Positions 1-5,460 of a stretch of 6,319 bases of DNA are shown here, in pieces. The translations under genes and the position numbers were made by a program. The notes below the pieces were generated by a model. It had not been told where the DNA came from, did not search any database, and saw only the letters and a list, made by a program, of their open reading frames with translations. The DNA is taken from assembly GCA_913064755.1 (NCBI GenBank), contig CAJYBQ010000211.1, positions 1 through 6,319 of the forward strand, written 5' to 3'. The DNA comes from an uncultured Alphaproteobacteria bacterium. Lineage in GTDB: Bacteria; Pseudomonadota; Alphaproteobacteria; Minwuiales; Minwuiaceae. How positions within the stretch are numbered: the stretch's first letter is position 1; every line of letters begins with the position of its first letter.

Positions 1-81
1 TGCACCCTGTTTGCCGATGGCTAGCCGGACAAGCCCGCGGCGCAGGCGACCTTGGTCTATGCCATCATTCCGAAGCGGTAA
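1..81 (+). other. Window-edge segment, possible gene tail
   Basis: No complete gene is visible here. In frame 1 the segment reads CTLFADG, then TAG at 22-24, then 18 further codons (PDKPAAQATLVYAIIPKR), then TAA at 79-81. The codons after the TAG look protein-like, so this could be the end of a rightward gene that starts outside the window, with TAG either its true stop or a nonsense change. Frame 3 is also open across this piece (up to about 261) but its translation is not convincing. No family is recognised. Confidence 0.2.
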
Positions 82-96
82 TTCCAGACGGAAAGC

Positions 97-144
97 ATAA
101 AATTACCGAATTTGTGCTTGTAAATGTAAAAATACCGAATTACC
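97..144 (+). promoter_or_regulatory. AT-rich promoter-like region with a repeated 9-mer
   Basis: This is the most AT-rich stretch in an otherwise GC-rich window, and it lies just upstream of the small zinc-ribbon-like gene. TAAAAT at 98-103 resembles a -10 box (5 of 6 bases), although no good -35 is placed correctly for it. The alternative TTACCG (103-108), 16 nt, TGTAAA (125-130) is also weak. The 9-mer TACCGAATT occurs at 104-112 and again at 133-141, each preceded by an A-rich tract. The heptamer AATTACC (101-107 and 138-144) also appears inverted as GGTAATT at 77-83. Repeats around a promoter-like segment suggest operator sites, but this is inference. Confidence 0.35.
104..141. repeat. 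Direct repeat pair TACCGAATT
   Basis: Two identical 9-bp copies lie at 104-112 and 133-141, starting 29 bp apart. With the A-rich flank on the left the similarity extends to about 14 bp (AAAAWTACCGAATT). The spacing is close to, but not exactly, three helical turns. They lie upstream of the gene at 182 and could bind a regulator; the low-complexity AT context makes chance a real alternative. Confidence 0.4.
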
Positions 145-164
145 TTCCTGGCGTTACCAACCGC

Positions 165-173
165 AGGGAAGGA
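165..173 (+). promoter_or_regulatory. Strong ribosome binding site of small gene
   Basis: The purine run AGGGAAGGA ends 8 nt before the ATG at 182. It is the main evidence that this short reading frame is translated and that 182 is its start. Confidence 0.6.
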
Positions 174-181
174 ACGATTCC

Positions 182-382
182 ATGGGCAGAGGTCCCTATC
201 TTGATGAACGCAGGCGTACGATCCTTGGTCCGCGTGGCGGTCGAACGCGCCGAAATTGCCTGAATTTCCAGGAGTGTGGCAATGAGATCATGAGCCTCGG
301 CGCACATCACAGGATGTGCAATCGATGCAACGAGATGTCCGGCGCTTACACGTTGAGCCTGTCGCCGGGCAGCCTGCGATAA
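182..382 (+). CDS. Small zinc-ribbon-like protein, 66 aa
   Basis: Small basic protein of unknown role. The N-terminal third (1-24) is rich in Arg and Gly, followed by a cysteine-rich core: C26, C32, then H42-H43 and a CxxC pair, C46-N-R-C49. The pattern of paired cysteines separated by a short loop with HHR before the second pair resembles small one-domain zinc-ribbon proteins of alphaproteobacteria. The first knuckle is irregular: F29 occupies the place where a CxxC cysteine preceding C32 would be expected, and C26 lies three residues further upstream. A strong Shine-Dalgarno (165-173) and an AT-rich upstream region support it being real. It converges with the SDR gene, with 36 nt between them, and the stop codon sits inside the loop of a stem-loop. 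Function could be nucleic-acid or protein binding; no target can be inferred. The main doubt is its small size. Confidence 0.55.
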   Translation: MGRGPYLDERRRTILGPRGGRTRRNCLNFQECGNEIMSLGAHHRMCNRCNEMSGAYTLSLSPGSLR

Positions 383-396
383 GGCAGGCCACCCGG
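365..396. terminator. Stem-loop between convergent genes
   Basis: An imperfect inverted repeat brackets the stop codon of the small + strand gene. The inner stem is GCCTGC (372-377) with GCAGGC (384-389) around a 6-nt loop; after a 2x2 internal mismatch the outer stem CCGGG (365-369) pairs with CCCGG (392-396). It could terminate transcription in both directions at this convergent junction. No T-run follows on either strand, so it is not a classical intrinsic terminator; it may instead stabilise RNA 3' ends. Confidence 0.4.
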
Positions 397-418
397 TACA
401 GGACCAAACCGGTAATTG

Positions 419-1177
419 TTACAGGAATACCGTGCCGCCATCGACGGCAATCGTCTGCCCCGTCACCATGGCGGAGGCATCGGACGCGAGCCAGATGGCG
501 GTGCCGACCAGGTCCTCGCTATCGAGGTTGCGCTGGATCGACTGACCCGAGGCGATGACGTCCAGCGCCTTTTCGTACTTGTCGCCCATGAACTCGATGG
601 TGCCCTCGGTCAGCACCGCGGAGGGTGCGATGGCATTGACCCTGATCCGGTCCCGGCCAAGTTCACGCGCCAGGCCCCGGGTGAGGCCGATCACGGCGGC
701 CTTCGACACGGTATAGTGCAGCGCATAGGCCAGCCCGTAGGTCGCGGCGAGGGACGAGATGTTGATGATCGACCCGCCGCCCAGTCCGCGCATCTGCGGA
801 ACATAGGCCTTGGCCGCGTTCCACAGGCCCTTCACGTTCACGGCCATCGCGGCATCCCAGCTTTCTTCCGTCAGCTTGTCGAAGCGGCCGCCGCCGAGGG
901 TGCCGTAGAGGGCGGCATTGTTGATCAGCACGGCCGCCGGGCCGAAGCGTTCGGCGGATTTCGCGGCCAGTTCGCTCATCTGCGCCATGTCCGAGATGTC
1001 GGCCACATGGGCCATGGCGGTTCCGCCATCGGCGGCAATCTCCGACGCTACGGCATCACAGTCCGAGATGTCCGTCGCGACGACATTCGCGCCCAGTGCC
1101 GCGAACCCCTTGGCGTAGGCCTTGCCGATACCGCGTGCCGCGCCGGTGATGACCACCGTCGTGTTCATGAAGCTCAT
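419..1177 (-). CDS. Short-chain dehydrogenase/reductase (SDR), NAD-type
   Basis: Cytoplasmic NAD(P)-dependent oxidoreductase of the classical SDR family, 252 aa, a typical length. It probably interconverts an alcohol and a ketone. Visible motifs in order: the cofactor-binding TGAARGIG (11-18), D36 at the end of the second beta strand (favouring NAD over NADP), NNAA (86-89), and the catalytic tetrad N114, S142, Y155, K159 in the YxxxK motif YTVSK. The usual PG after the active site is PS here (P185-S186). The C-terminus VDGGTVFL is typical of the 3-oxoacyl-ACP-reductase-like subgroup, often annotated FabG-like, but the context does not suggest fatty acid synthesis. The start at 1177 is chosen because GGGAGG (1185-1190, minus strand) lies 7 nt upstream; M4 is a weaker alternative. 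It is the last gene of the four-gene leftward run, 28 nt after the phosphoesterase. The substrate is unknown. Confidence 0.93.
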   Translation of the reverse strand: MSFMNTTVVITGAARGIGKAYAKGFAALGANVVATDISDCDAVASEIAADGGTAMAHVADISDMAQMSELAAKSAERFGPAAVLINNAALYGTLGGGRFDKLTEESWDAAMAVNVKGLWNAAKAYVPQMRGLGGGSIINISSLAATYGLAYALHYTVSKAAVIGLTRGLARELGRDRIRVNAIAPSAVLTEGTIEFMGDKYEKALDVIASGQSIQRNLDSEDLVGTAIWLASDASAMVTGQTIAVDGGTVFL

Positions 1178-1205
1178 TGTCTTACCTCCCCAGGTTGAAA
1201 TCAGA

Positions 1206-2009
1206 TCATGCCAGCTTGACGTCCACCAGCACGGGATATGCGTCCAGATAGACTTGATGGGTCACGACCGGCGCGCCCGGCTGGCGGGTATGCAGCAGGC
1301 AGGCCGGTGGCTCCGCCACGATGCTGACGCCGTCGGTGCGCTGCAGGTCGAGGCCCAGTTGATGCGCCGTGCTCGGACAGGTCTGTGCCTGGACGCCTGC
1401 GAATGATGTCGTGATCGGGCGATGCACGTGCCCGGCGTAGATACCGAGCACCTGGCGATGCGCGGCGACGATCCGGGCCAGTTCCTCGCGCCCGCTCACT
1501 AGGCCGTTTGCATCCATGCGGTCGATACCGCTCATGAACGGCGGGTGGTGCAGGAAGATCATGCTGGGGCGATCCGGCTGTTCGGCCAGCGTCCGTTCCA
1601 GCCAGGACAGCCGCTCGGCACAGAGTTCGCCTGCCGTCTGTCCCGTTATCTGGCTGTCCAGCGCGATCAGGCGCACCGACAGGTCTTCCACCGTGTACTG
1701 CACGAACCCGTCGTCGCCCAGGTAGGCATGATCGTCGAAGACGAAACGCAGTTCGTCGCGCGCATCGTGGTTGCCGACCATCAGCCAGATCGGCACCTGC
1801 AGGGGCGCGAGGGTCTGCCGCAGTCGTTCGTACTCGCTGGTCCGGCATTCGTTCACCAGGTCACCGCTGGCAATCACCCCGTCGGGGCGTGGCGACATGG
1901 CATTGATCCGGTCAACCGCGATCGCCAGTCGCTCCGTCGTGCGGGCCAGCGTGTCGACAGGGTCCCCCGGGTCGCTGACATGCAGGTCGCTGATCTGGAT
2001 CAGGTTCAT
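1206..2009 (-). CDS. GpdQ/CpdA-like metallophosphoesterase (phosphodiesterase)
   Basis: Class III cyclic-nucleotide/glycerophosphodiester phosphodiesterase-like enzyme, 267 aa, predicted cytoplasmic with a two-metal centre. Every metal-binding motif of the calcineurin-like fold is present in order: D8-x-H10 (SDLHVSD), G49-D50, G79-N80-H81-D82, H154-H155-P-P, and G193-H194-V-H196. These nearly coincide in numbering with those of GpdQ (D8, H10, D50, N80, H156, H195, H197 from memory), and the length and the late TAHQ segment also match, so a GpdQ-like phosphodiesterase is the best call; 3',5'-cAMP phosphodiesterase CpdA is the alternative. The open frame extends upstream to 2426, but that part overlaps the ferredoxin reductase gene and has no family similarity. 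The start at 2009 begins directly with the conserved strand MNLIQISDLH and has a GGAG. It lies 41 nt after the reductase gene and 28 nt before the SDR. The natural substrate is unknown. Confidence 0.92.
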   Translation of the reverse strand: MNLIQISDLHVSDPGDPVDTLARTTERLAIAVDRINAMSPRPDGVIASGDLVNECRTSEYERLRQTLAPLQVPIWLMVGNHDARDELRFVFDDHAYLGDDGFVQYTVEDLSVRLIALDSQITGQTAGELCAERLSWLERTLAEQPDRPSMIFLHHPPFMSGIDRMDANGLVSGREELARIVAAHRQVLGIYAGHVHRPITTSFAGVQAQTCPSTAHQLGLDLQRTDGVSIVAEPPACLLHTRQPGAPVVTHQVYLDAYPVLVDVKLA

Positions 2010-2017
2010 CGGGGCAA

Positions 2018-2021
2018 CTCC
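2018..2021 (-). promoter_or_regulatory. Ribosome binding site fixing the phosphoesterase start
   Basis: On the minus strand GGAG (within ACGGAG) sits 8 nt before the ATG at 2009. This decides the start against the much longer open frame that runs into the upstream gene. Confidence 0.6.
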
Positions 2022-2050
2022 GTCATGCCAGGCAAGGGGGGGATCACGGC

Positions 2051-3355
2051 TCAGGACTCGTCGACGACGGACAGCATGTCCGGGATCTTGATGAATTTCC
2101 GCCGCGGTGCCTCCGGTCCTGCGCGATCCTGCTCGGCAGCATCGATCTGCAGCCAGTTCTCGTAAGTCACCCGGCGGATGCCGCGTTCGCCAAGCAGGGC
2201 GTCGAGACCGGCGCCACCGGTCTTGCCGCTGGCTTCGGCCATGTCTTCCAGCAACAGCGCGACAACATCCTGCGCATCGGGACGGTTGGTGCCGATGGTG
2301 CCGCTCGGCCCGCGCTTGGCCCAGCCCACGACATAGACGCCGGGGGCAACACGGCCCTCGTCGTTCGTGACCTTGCCGTATTCCATCGGCAGGCCGTCGA
2401 CAGGCTGGCTGACATAGCCGATGCAACTGATCACGAGGCCGCAGGGAATGTCGAATATCTCGCCGGTGCCCACGGCCCGGCCATCTTCCAGCCGGGTGCG
2501 CTCCACCCGGATGCCGGTCACCCGGTCATCCCCCAGGATCTCCACAGGACGCAGGAAGAACTCGAAATGCACGCCAACCGGTGCCGCGTCGCGGCGGTTG
2601 CCGCGGAATGACTGCAGGACTTCCAGCACGGCCTTGCGCGCGCGGGCTTCCTTCGGGTCCATGTCTTCGGGCAGGCTTTCCGGGATCTGGTCGTCATGCA
2701 CCAGCGAGATGCCGCGCTGCAGTTCCCCCATCTCCCGCATCTCGGCGATGGAGAAACTGGCCTCCACGGGTCCGCGCCGGCCGATCAGATGCACATCGGT
2801 GACCGCGCTGTTGAACAGCACTTCACCGGCTTCATCGGTCAGGTCGGACGCCTTCATCTCATCTTCCGTGCGGGCGAGCAGCCGGGCGCAATCCAGCGCG
2901 ACGTTGCCATTGCCGATCACGGCCACGCTGCTGACGTTCAGATCGATGTCCAGGTCGACGAAATCGGGATGGCCATTGTACCAGCCAACGAAGGCGAAGG
3001 AGCCGAGCACGCCTTCCTTGTCCTCCCCCGGGACGCCCATGGGACGGTCTCCCTCCGCGCCGAAGGCAATGACCACGGCGTCATAGAGGTCGCGCAGTTC
3101 GTCCATCGTCACATCACGGCCAAGGGCCACGTTACCCACGTACCTCACGTTGTCACGGGCGGCGGTCTGGTCGTATTTCTTCGCGACACGCTTGGTCGTC
3201 TGGTGGTCGGGGGCCACGCCGGACCGGATGAGCCCATGCGGGGTCGGCAACCGGTCGATCAGGTCCACCATCACGTCGTCACCCTTCGTCGCCAGGGCCT
3301 CCGCCGCATAGAAGCCAGCCGGTCCGGCACCGATAATCGCCACGTGCAAGGTCAT
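2051..3355 (-). CDS. Ferredoxin-NADP+ reductase, adrenodoxin reductase/FprA type
   Basis: FAD enzyme of the adrenodoxin-reductase/FprA family, moving electrons between NADPH and a ferredoxin. It is 434 aa, close to the usual length. Domains: the N-terminal FAD dinucleotide fold GAGPAGFYAAE (9-19); the family motif HGLIRSGVAPDH (40-51); the NADPH-binding fold IGNGNVALDCAR (147-158); the arginine pair in IGRRGP (R193, R194), expected to contact the NADP phosphate; and the C-terminal FAD motif GWAKRGPSGTIGTN (344-357). The last 40 residues (WLQIDAAE...) also match the family ending. The start at 3355 has GGGGGAGG (3362-3369) 6 nt upstream, preceded by a run of seven A on the coding strand, a very strong ribosome binding region. 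It follows the PaaX gene by 30 nt. No ferredoxin or oxygenase is encoded in the window, so its partner lies elsewhere. A role in supplying a catabolic oxygenase is inference. Confidence 0.94.
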   Translation of the reverse strand: MTLHVAIIGAGPAGFYAAEALATKGDDVMVDLIDRLPTPHGLIRSGVAPDHQTTKRVAKKYDQTAARDNVRYVGNVALGRDVTMDELRDLYDAVVIAFGAEGDRPMGVPGEDKEGVLGSFAFVGWYNGHPDFVDLDIDLNVSSVAVIGNGNVALDCARLLARTEDEMKASDLTDEAGEVLFNSAVTDVHLIGRRGPVEASFSIAEMREMGELQRGISLVHDDQIPESLPEDMDPKEARARKAVLEVLQSFRGNRRDAAPVGVHFEFFLRPVEILGDDRVTGIRVERTRLEDGRAVGTGEIFDIPCGLVISCIGYVSQPVDGLPMEYGKVTNDEGRVAPGVYVVGWAKRGPSGTIGTNRPDAQDVVALLLEDMAEASGKTGGAGLDALLGERGIRRVTYENWLQIDAAEQDRAGPEAPRRKFIKIPDMLSVVDES

Positions 3356-3385
3356 GAATTTCCTCCCCCTTTTTTTCGTTGTCGG

Positions 3386-4369
3386 TCAGGCCGCATCCCC
3401 TCGGCCCAGACCGCCGTATCGATCATAGTATGTCGCGCGCGGCGGTGGCAGTCCCCCGTCGGCGGTTTGCAGCACGGCCATCGCATGCCGGGTCGCGGCA
3501 TCATGTACCGCGCGATAGAGTTCCGCACTCAGCTTCCGCGCCACCTCGCCCGGCCAGTCCTGCCCCAGCACGGCGGGCGGCAAGGACGGGTCGCGCAGGG
3601 TCACGCGGCGGAATTCGTGGATCAGCAGCGTGCGCACGACGAAGGCGTCCCGGTTGCCCAGCGGGCCGTCCTGGCGAATGGAAGTCATGACCGGCATGAA
3701 CAGCCGCAGGAAATCGCTGTAGCCGGTCTCCAGCGCGGACAGGTTCCAGGCATCACGGACCAGCTGGCGCAGGGCCGCCGGTTCCGACCGGGCGTCGGCG
3801 GACGCATGCATCATGGTCACCTGCCCGGCCAGGTCCTGGTCGTGCAGCAAGGCCCGGACCTCCGTCGTGTCCATGTCCGGGTGCAGGAATATCCCGGCTG
3901 CCGGGGTGCCGAACCCCATCCAGATCAGCTCCTGCTTCAGACGCTCCGCCTGTCGTGGCGGCAAGGCCGTTGTCATCAGCAACAGCCAGTTCTCGTCACA
4001 GGTCCGGTGCCCGGGGCGGTAGATCGTGGGGTGTGCGGCGTCGGACCGGCGGCGACCCGACGGTGCCAGGTCGTAAAAACTGCGCCGCCCTGCCTGTCGT
4101 CCCTGCAGCCAGTTGTCCTTCTGCAGCCGGTAGACGGCGGTGCGCACCACGCGCTCATTCAGTCCGAAGTCGCGCAGCAGATGGATCAGGCTGCCCAGCC
4201 AGACCGGACAATCATGCGCGGAGATGGTGTCGCCCCAGACTGTCACGATCAATGACGGAGCGCGCACCGGCACCTGGTCCAGCAGGTGACGCACGACGGC
4301 AACCGGCGGGGTGCTGTCGGGGTCGCCGGAAGGGTCCGGGGGCCGGCGATCTCTCAGTATCGTGGTCAT
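3386..4369 (-). CDS. PaaX-family transcriptional regulator
   Basis: DNA-binding repressor of the PaaX family, 327 aa, near the length of E. coli PaaX, which represses phenylacetate degradation and is released by phenylacetyl-CoA. After a Pro/Asp-rich N-terminal extension (about 1-22) comes the winged-helix domain: SLIVTVWGDTIS (39-50), WLGSLIHLLRDFGLNERVVRTAVYRLQKDNWL (57-88), the last part being the recognition-helix region typical of the family. The central and C-terminal parts (FLRLFMP, LLIHEFRR, DWPGEVARKLSAELYRAVH) match the PaaX effector and C-terminal domains. The longer open frame upstream (to 4549) would overlap the divergent MBL gene, so the ATG at 4369 is preferred, although it has no good Shine-Dalgarno. 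As first gene of the leftward operon and divergent from the MBL gene, it probably controls both. No phenylacetate genes are present, so the effector may be another acyl-CoA; the paaX symbol is therefore not assigned. Confidence 0.9.
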   Translation of the reverse strand: MTTILRDRRPPDPSGDPDSTPPVAVVRHLLDQVPVRAPSLIVTVWGDTISAHDCPVWLGSLIHLLRDFGLNERVVRTAVYRLQKDNWLQGRQAGRRSFYDLAPSGRRRSDAAHPTIYRPGHRTCDENWLLLMTTALPPRQAERLKQELIWMGFGTPAAGIFLHPDMDTTEVRALLHDQDLAGQVTMMHASADARSEPAALRQLVRDAWNLSALETGYSDFLRLFMPVMTSIRQDGPLGNRDAFVVRTLLIHEFRRVTLRDPSLPPAVLGQDWPGEVARKLSAELYRAVHDAATRHAMAVLQTADGGLPPPRATYYDRYGGLGRGDAA

Positions 4370-4377
4370 GCATGTGA

Positions 4378-4405
4378 ATCTTACCGGCAAATGCGGTGCG
4401 TTCAA
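4378..4405 (-). promoter_or_regulatory. Candidate promoter of the PaaX operon
   Basis: On the minus strand TTGAAC (4405-4400) and TAAGAT (4383-4378) are separated by 16 nt, each matching 4 of 6 bases of the sigma-70 consensus. Transcription would start near 4371, only about two bases before the ATG at 4369, so the mRNA would be almost leaderless. This agrees with the lack of a Shine-Dalgarno before that gene. Alternative promoter placements cannot be excluded. Confidence 0.4.
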
Positions 4406-4407
4406 TC

Positions 4408-4422
4408 CCGCAGGGCTTGCGG
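4408..4422. promoter_or_regulatory. Inverted repeat CCGCA-N5-TGCGG in divergent region
   Basis: Perfect 5-bp arms, CCGCA (4408-4412) and TGCGG (4418-4422), lie with a 5-bp spacer between the two divergent promoters and overlap the candidate -35 of the MBL gene. It is a possible operator half of the control region; the short arms in GC-rich DNA make chance plausible. Confidence 0.3.
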
Positions 4423-4446
4423 TAGGTCGTTTGGTACTCTTATCTG
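4417..4446 (+). promoter_or_regulatory. Candidate promoter of the MBL-fold gene
   Basis: TTGCGG (4417-4422) as -35 and TATCTG (4441-4446) as -10 are separated by 18 nt. Both are weak matches, which would fit a regulated promoter. The initiation site would fall near 4453, leaving a leader of about 45 nt. The inverted repeat at 4431-4453 covers the -10. Confidence 0.3.
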
Positions 4447-4453
4447 GTGCCAA
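4431..4453. promoter_or_regulatory. Inverted repeat TTGGTAC-N9-GTGCCAA, operator candidate
   Basis: Arms TTGGTAC (4431-4437) and GTGCCAA (4447-4453) pair at 6 of 7 positions around a 9-bp spacer. The arm centres are 16 bp apart, about 1.5 helical turns. The site covers the candidate -10 of the MBL gene, where a bound repressor would block transcription. The PaaX-family protein encoded next door is the obvious candidate binder, but the sequence does not clearly match the E. coli PaaX site as I remember it. Confidence 0.35.
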
Positions 4454-4486
4454 CAACAGCCGGGCATGAACCGGCACAGGACAGAT

Positions 4487-4494
4487 GGGGAGAG
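4487..4494 (+). promoter_or_regulatory. Ribosome binding site of the MBL-fold gene
   Basis: GGGGAGAG lies 5 nt before the ATG at 4500. An in-frame ATG at 4485 overlaps this element and has no equivalent signal upstream, so 4500 is the preferred start. Confidence 0.55.
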
Positions 4495-4499
4495 ACGCC

Positions 4500-5450
4500 A
4501 TGGCGCGAGCATTCGCCTCGACTAAGGATCTGGGGCCGACGCCAAGCACGCTCGAGCCGCTGACGGCGAATACCTGGGTCTATGTCGACGAAGGTGACCC
4601 GACCTCCGGTTTCATCGTCGGCGACGATGGCGTGATGGTGATCGACACGCGGGCAACACCGATTGCCGCCGACGACCTGGTTCGCCGGGTGCGTGAAGTG
4701 ACCGACAAGCCGTTCCGCTACGTCGTGCTGACCCACTACCACGCTGTCCGGGTGCTGGGGGCGTCGGCCTATGGTGCCGAACACATCATCGCGTCCGAAC
4801 CGACCATGGAGATGATCCGTGAACGCGGGCAGGAAGACTATGATTCGGAGGCAGATCGCTTCCCGCGCCTGTTCCAGGGGATCGAGAGCATTCCCGGCCT
4901 GACCTGGCCGACGATGACCTTCTCCGACCGCATGACCATCATGATGGGTGACCTGGAGGTGCAGATCATGCACCCCGGTCGTGGCCACACCCGTGGTGAC
5001 ACGATTGTCTGGGTGCCGTCGCAGAAGGTGCTGTTCTCCGGCGACCTGGTGGAGAACGGGGCGACGCCGTACACCGGTGACGCGCACCTGCGCGACTGGC
5101 CCGGCACCCTGGACAAGCTGCGCGCCCTGAAACCGGATTTCCTGATCCCCGGTCGCGGCCCGGCGATGAAGACCCCGGATGAAGGCGAGCAAGCCATTGC
5201 CGGGACGGAAAGCTTCGTGCGGGCGCTGTATGACGGTGTCGCCCGCGAAGTCGCCGCCAACCGGTCGTTGAAGGAGGCCTATGACACCGTGGTCCCGGCG
5301 CTGGAAGGCCAGTACGGCCACTGGTCGATCTTCGCCCACTGCATGCCCTTCGACATCGCCCGCGCCTACGACGAGGCCAGCGGCATCGACCACCCCCGCA
5401 TCTGGACCGCCGAACGCGACAAGGAGATGTGGCGGCAGCTGGAGCAATAG
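4500..5450 (+). CDS. MBL-fold metallo-hydrolase-like protein with altered metal site
   Basis: Metallo-beta-lactamase-fold protein, 316 aa, with no signal peptide seen, so probably cytoplasmic. Fold landmarks: the N-terminal beta sandwich with GDDGVMVIDTR (41-51), the first metal motif THYH (78-81), GRGHTRGD (160-167) with H163, FSGDLVE (179-185) with D182, and IPGRGPA (216-222). In a standard member the first motif is HxHxDH and the last is GHG. Here D and H are replaced by V83 and R84, and the last histidine by R219. Thus H79, H81 and H163 (site 1) and D182 remain, while the other site-2 ligands are missing. The rest of the fold looks intact, and the long inserted segment RGQEDYDSEADRFPRLFQG (109-127) is well formed, so this is unlikely to be decay. 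It may bind a single metal ion, or have changed activity. It is transcribed divergently from the PaaX gene. The reaction and substrate are unknown. Confidence 0.88.
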   Translation: MARAFASTKDLGPTPSTLEPLTANTWVYVDEGDPTSGFIVGDDGVMVIDTRATPIAADDLVRRVREVTDKPFRYVVLTHYHAVRVLGASAYGAEHIIASEPTMEMIRERGQEDYDSEADRFPRLFQGIESIPGLTWPTMTFSDRMTIMMGDLEVQIMHPGRGHTRGDTIVWVPSQKVLFSGDLVENGATPYTGDAHLRDWPGTLDKLRALKPDFLIPGRGPAMKTPDEGEQAIAGTESFVRALYDGVAREVAANRSLKEAYDTVVPALEGQYGHWSIFAHCMPFDIARAYDEASGIDHPRIWTAERDKEMWRQLEQ

Positions 5451-5460
5451 ACGCGGGCGA

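Noticed and set aside
82..418. Remnant of an insertion sequence around the small gene
   Set aside because: No terminal inverted repeats with target duplications and no transposase motif could be found; the repeated heptamers are too short and not placed as element ends.
416..1198. A 260-codon + strand open frame opposite the SDR gene
   Set aside because: The minus strand carries all SDR motifs and a ribosome binding site; the + frame has none and is His/Arg/Gly rich like other antisense shadows.
2010..2426. N-terminal extension of the phosphoesterase to 2426
   Set aside because: The extra 139 residues overlap the ferredoxin reductase coding region, lack similarity to the family, and the internal ATG at 2009 has a Shine-Dalgarno and begins with the conserved first strand.
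3362..3376. A7 followed by G5 on the minus strand as a slippage or frameshift site
   Set aside because: It lies between the PaaX-type stop and the reductase start, not inside a gene, so slippage would not change a protein; it is better read as the ribosome binding region.
2696..4255. A 519-codon + strand open frame opposite the ferredoxin reductase and PaaX genes
   Set aside because: It has no recognisable motifs, spans two well-supported minus strand genes and has the His/Gln/Arg-rich composition typical of antisense frames in GC-rich DNA.
4370..4549. N-terminal extension of the PaaX-type regulator to 4549
   Set aside because: It would overlap the divergent MBL gene and its control region, and PaaX homologues begin close to the shorter start.
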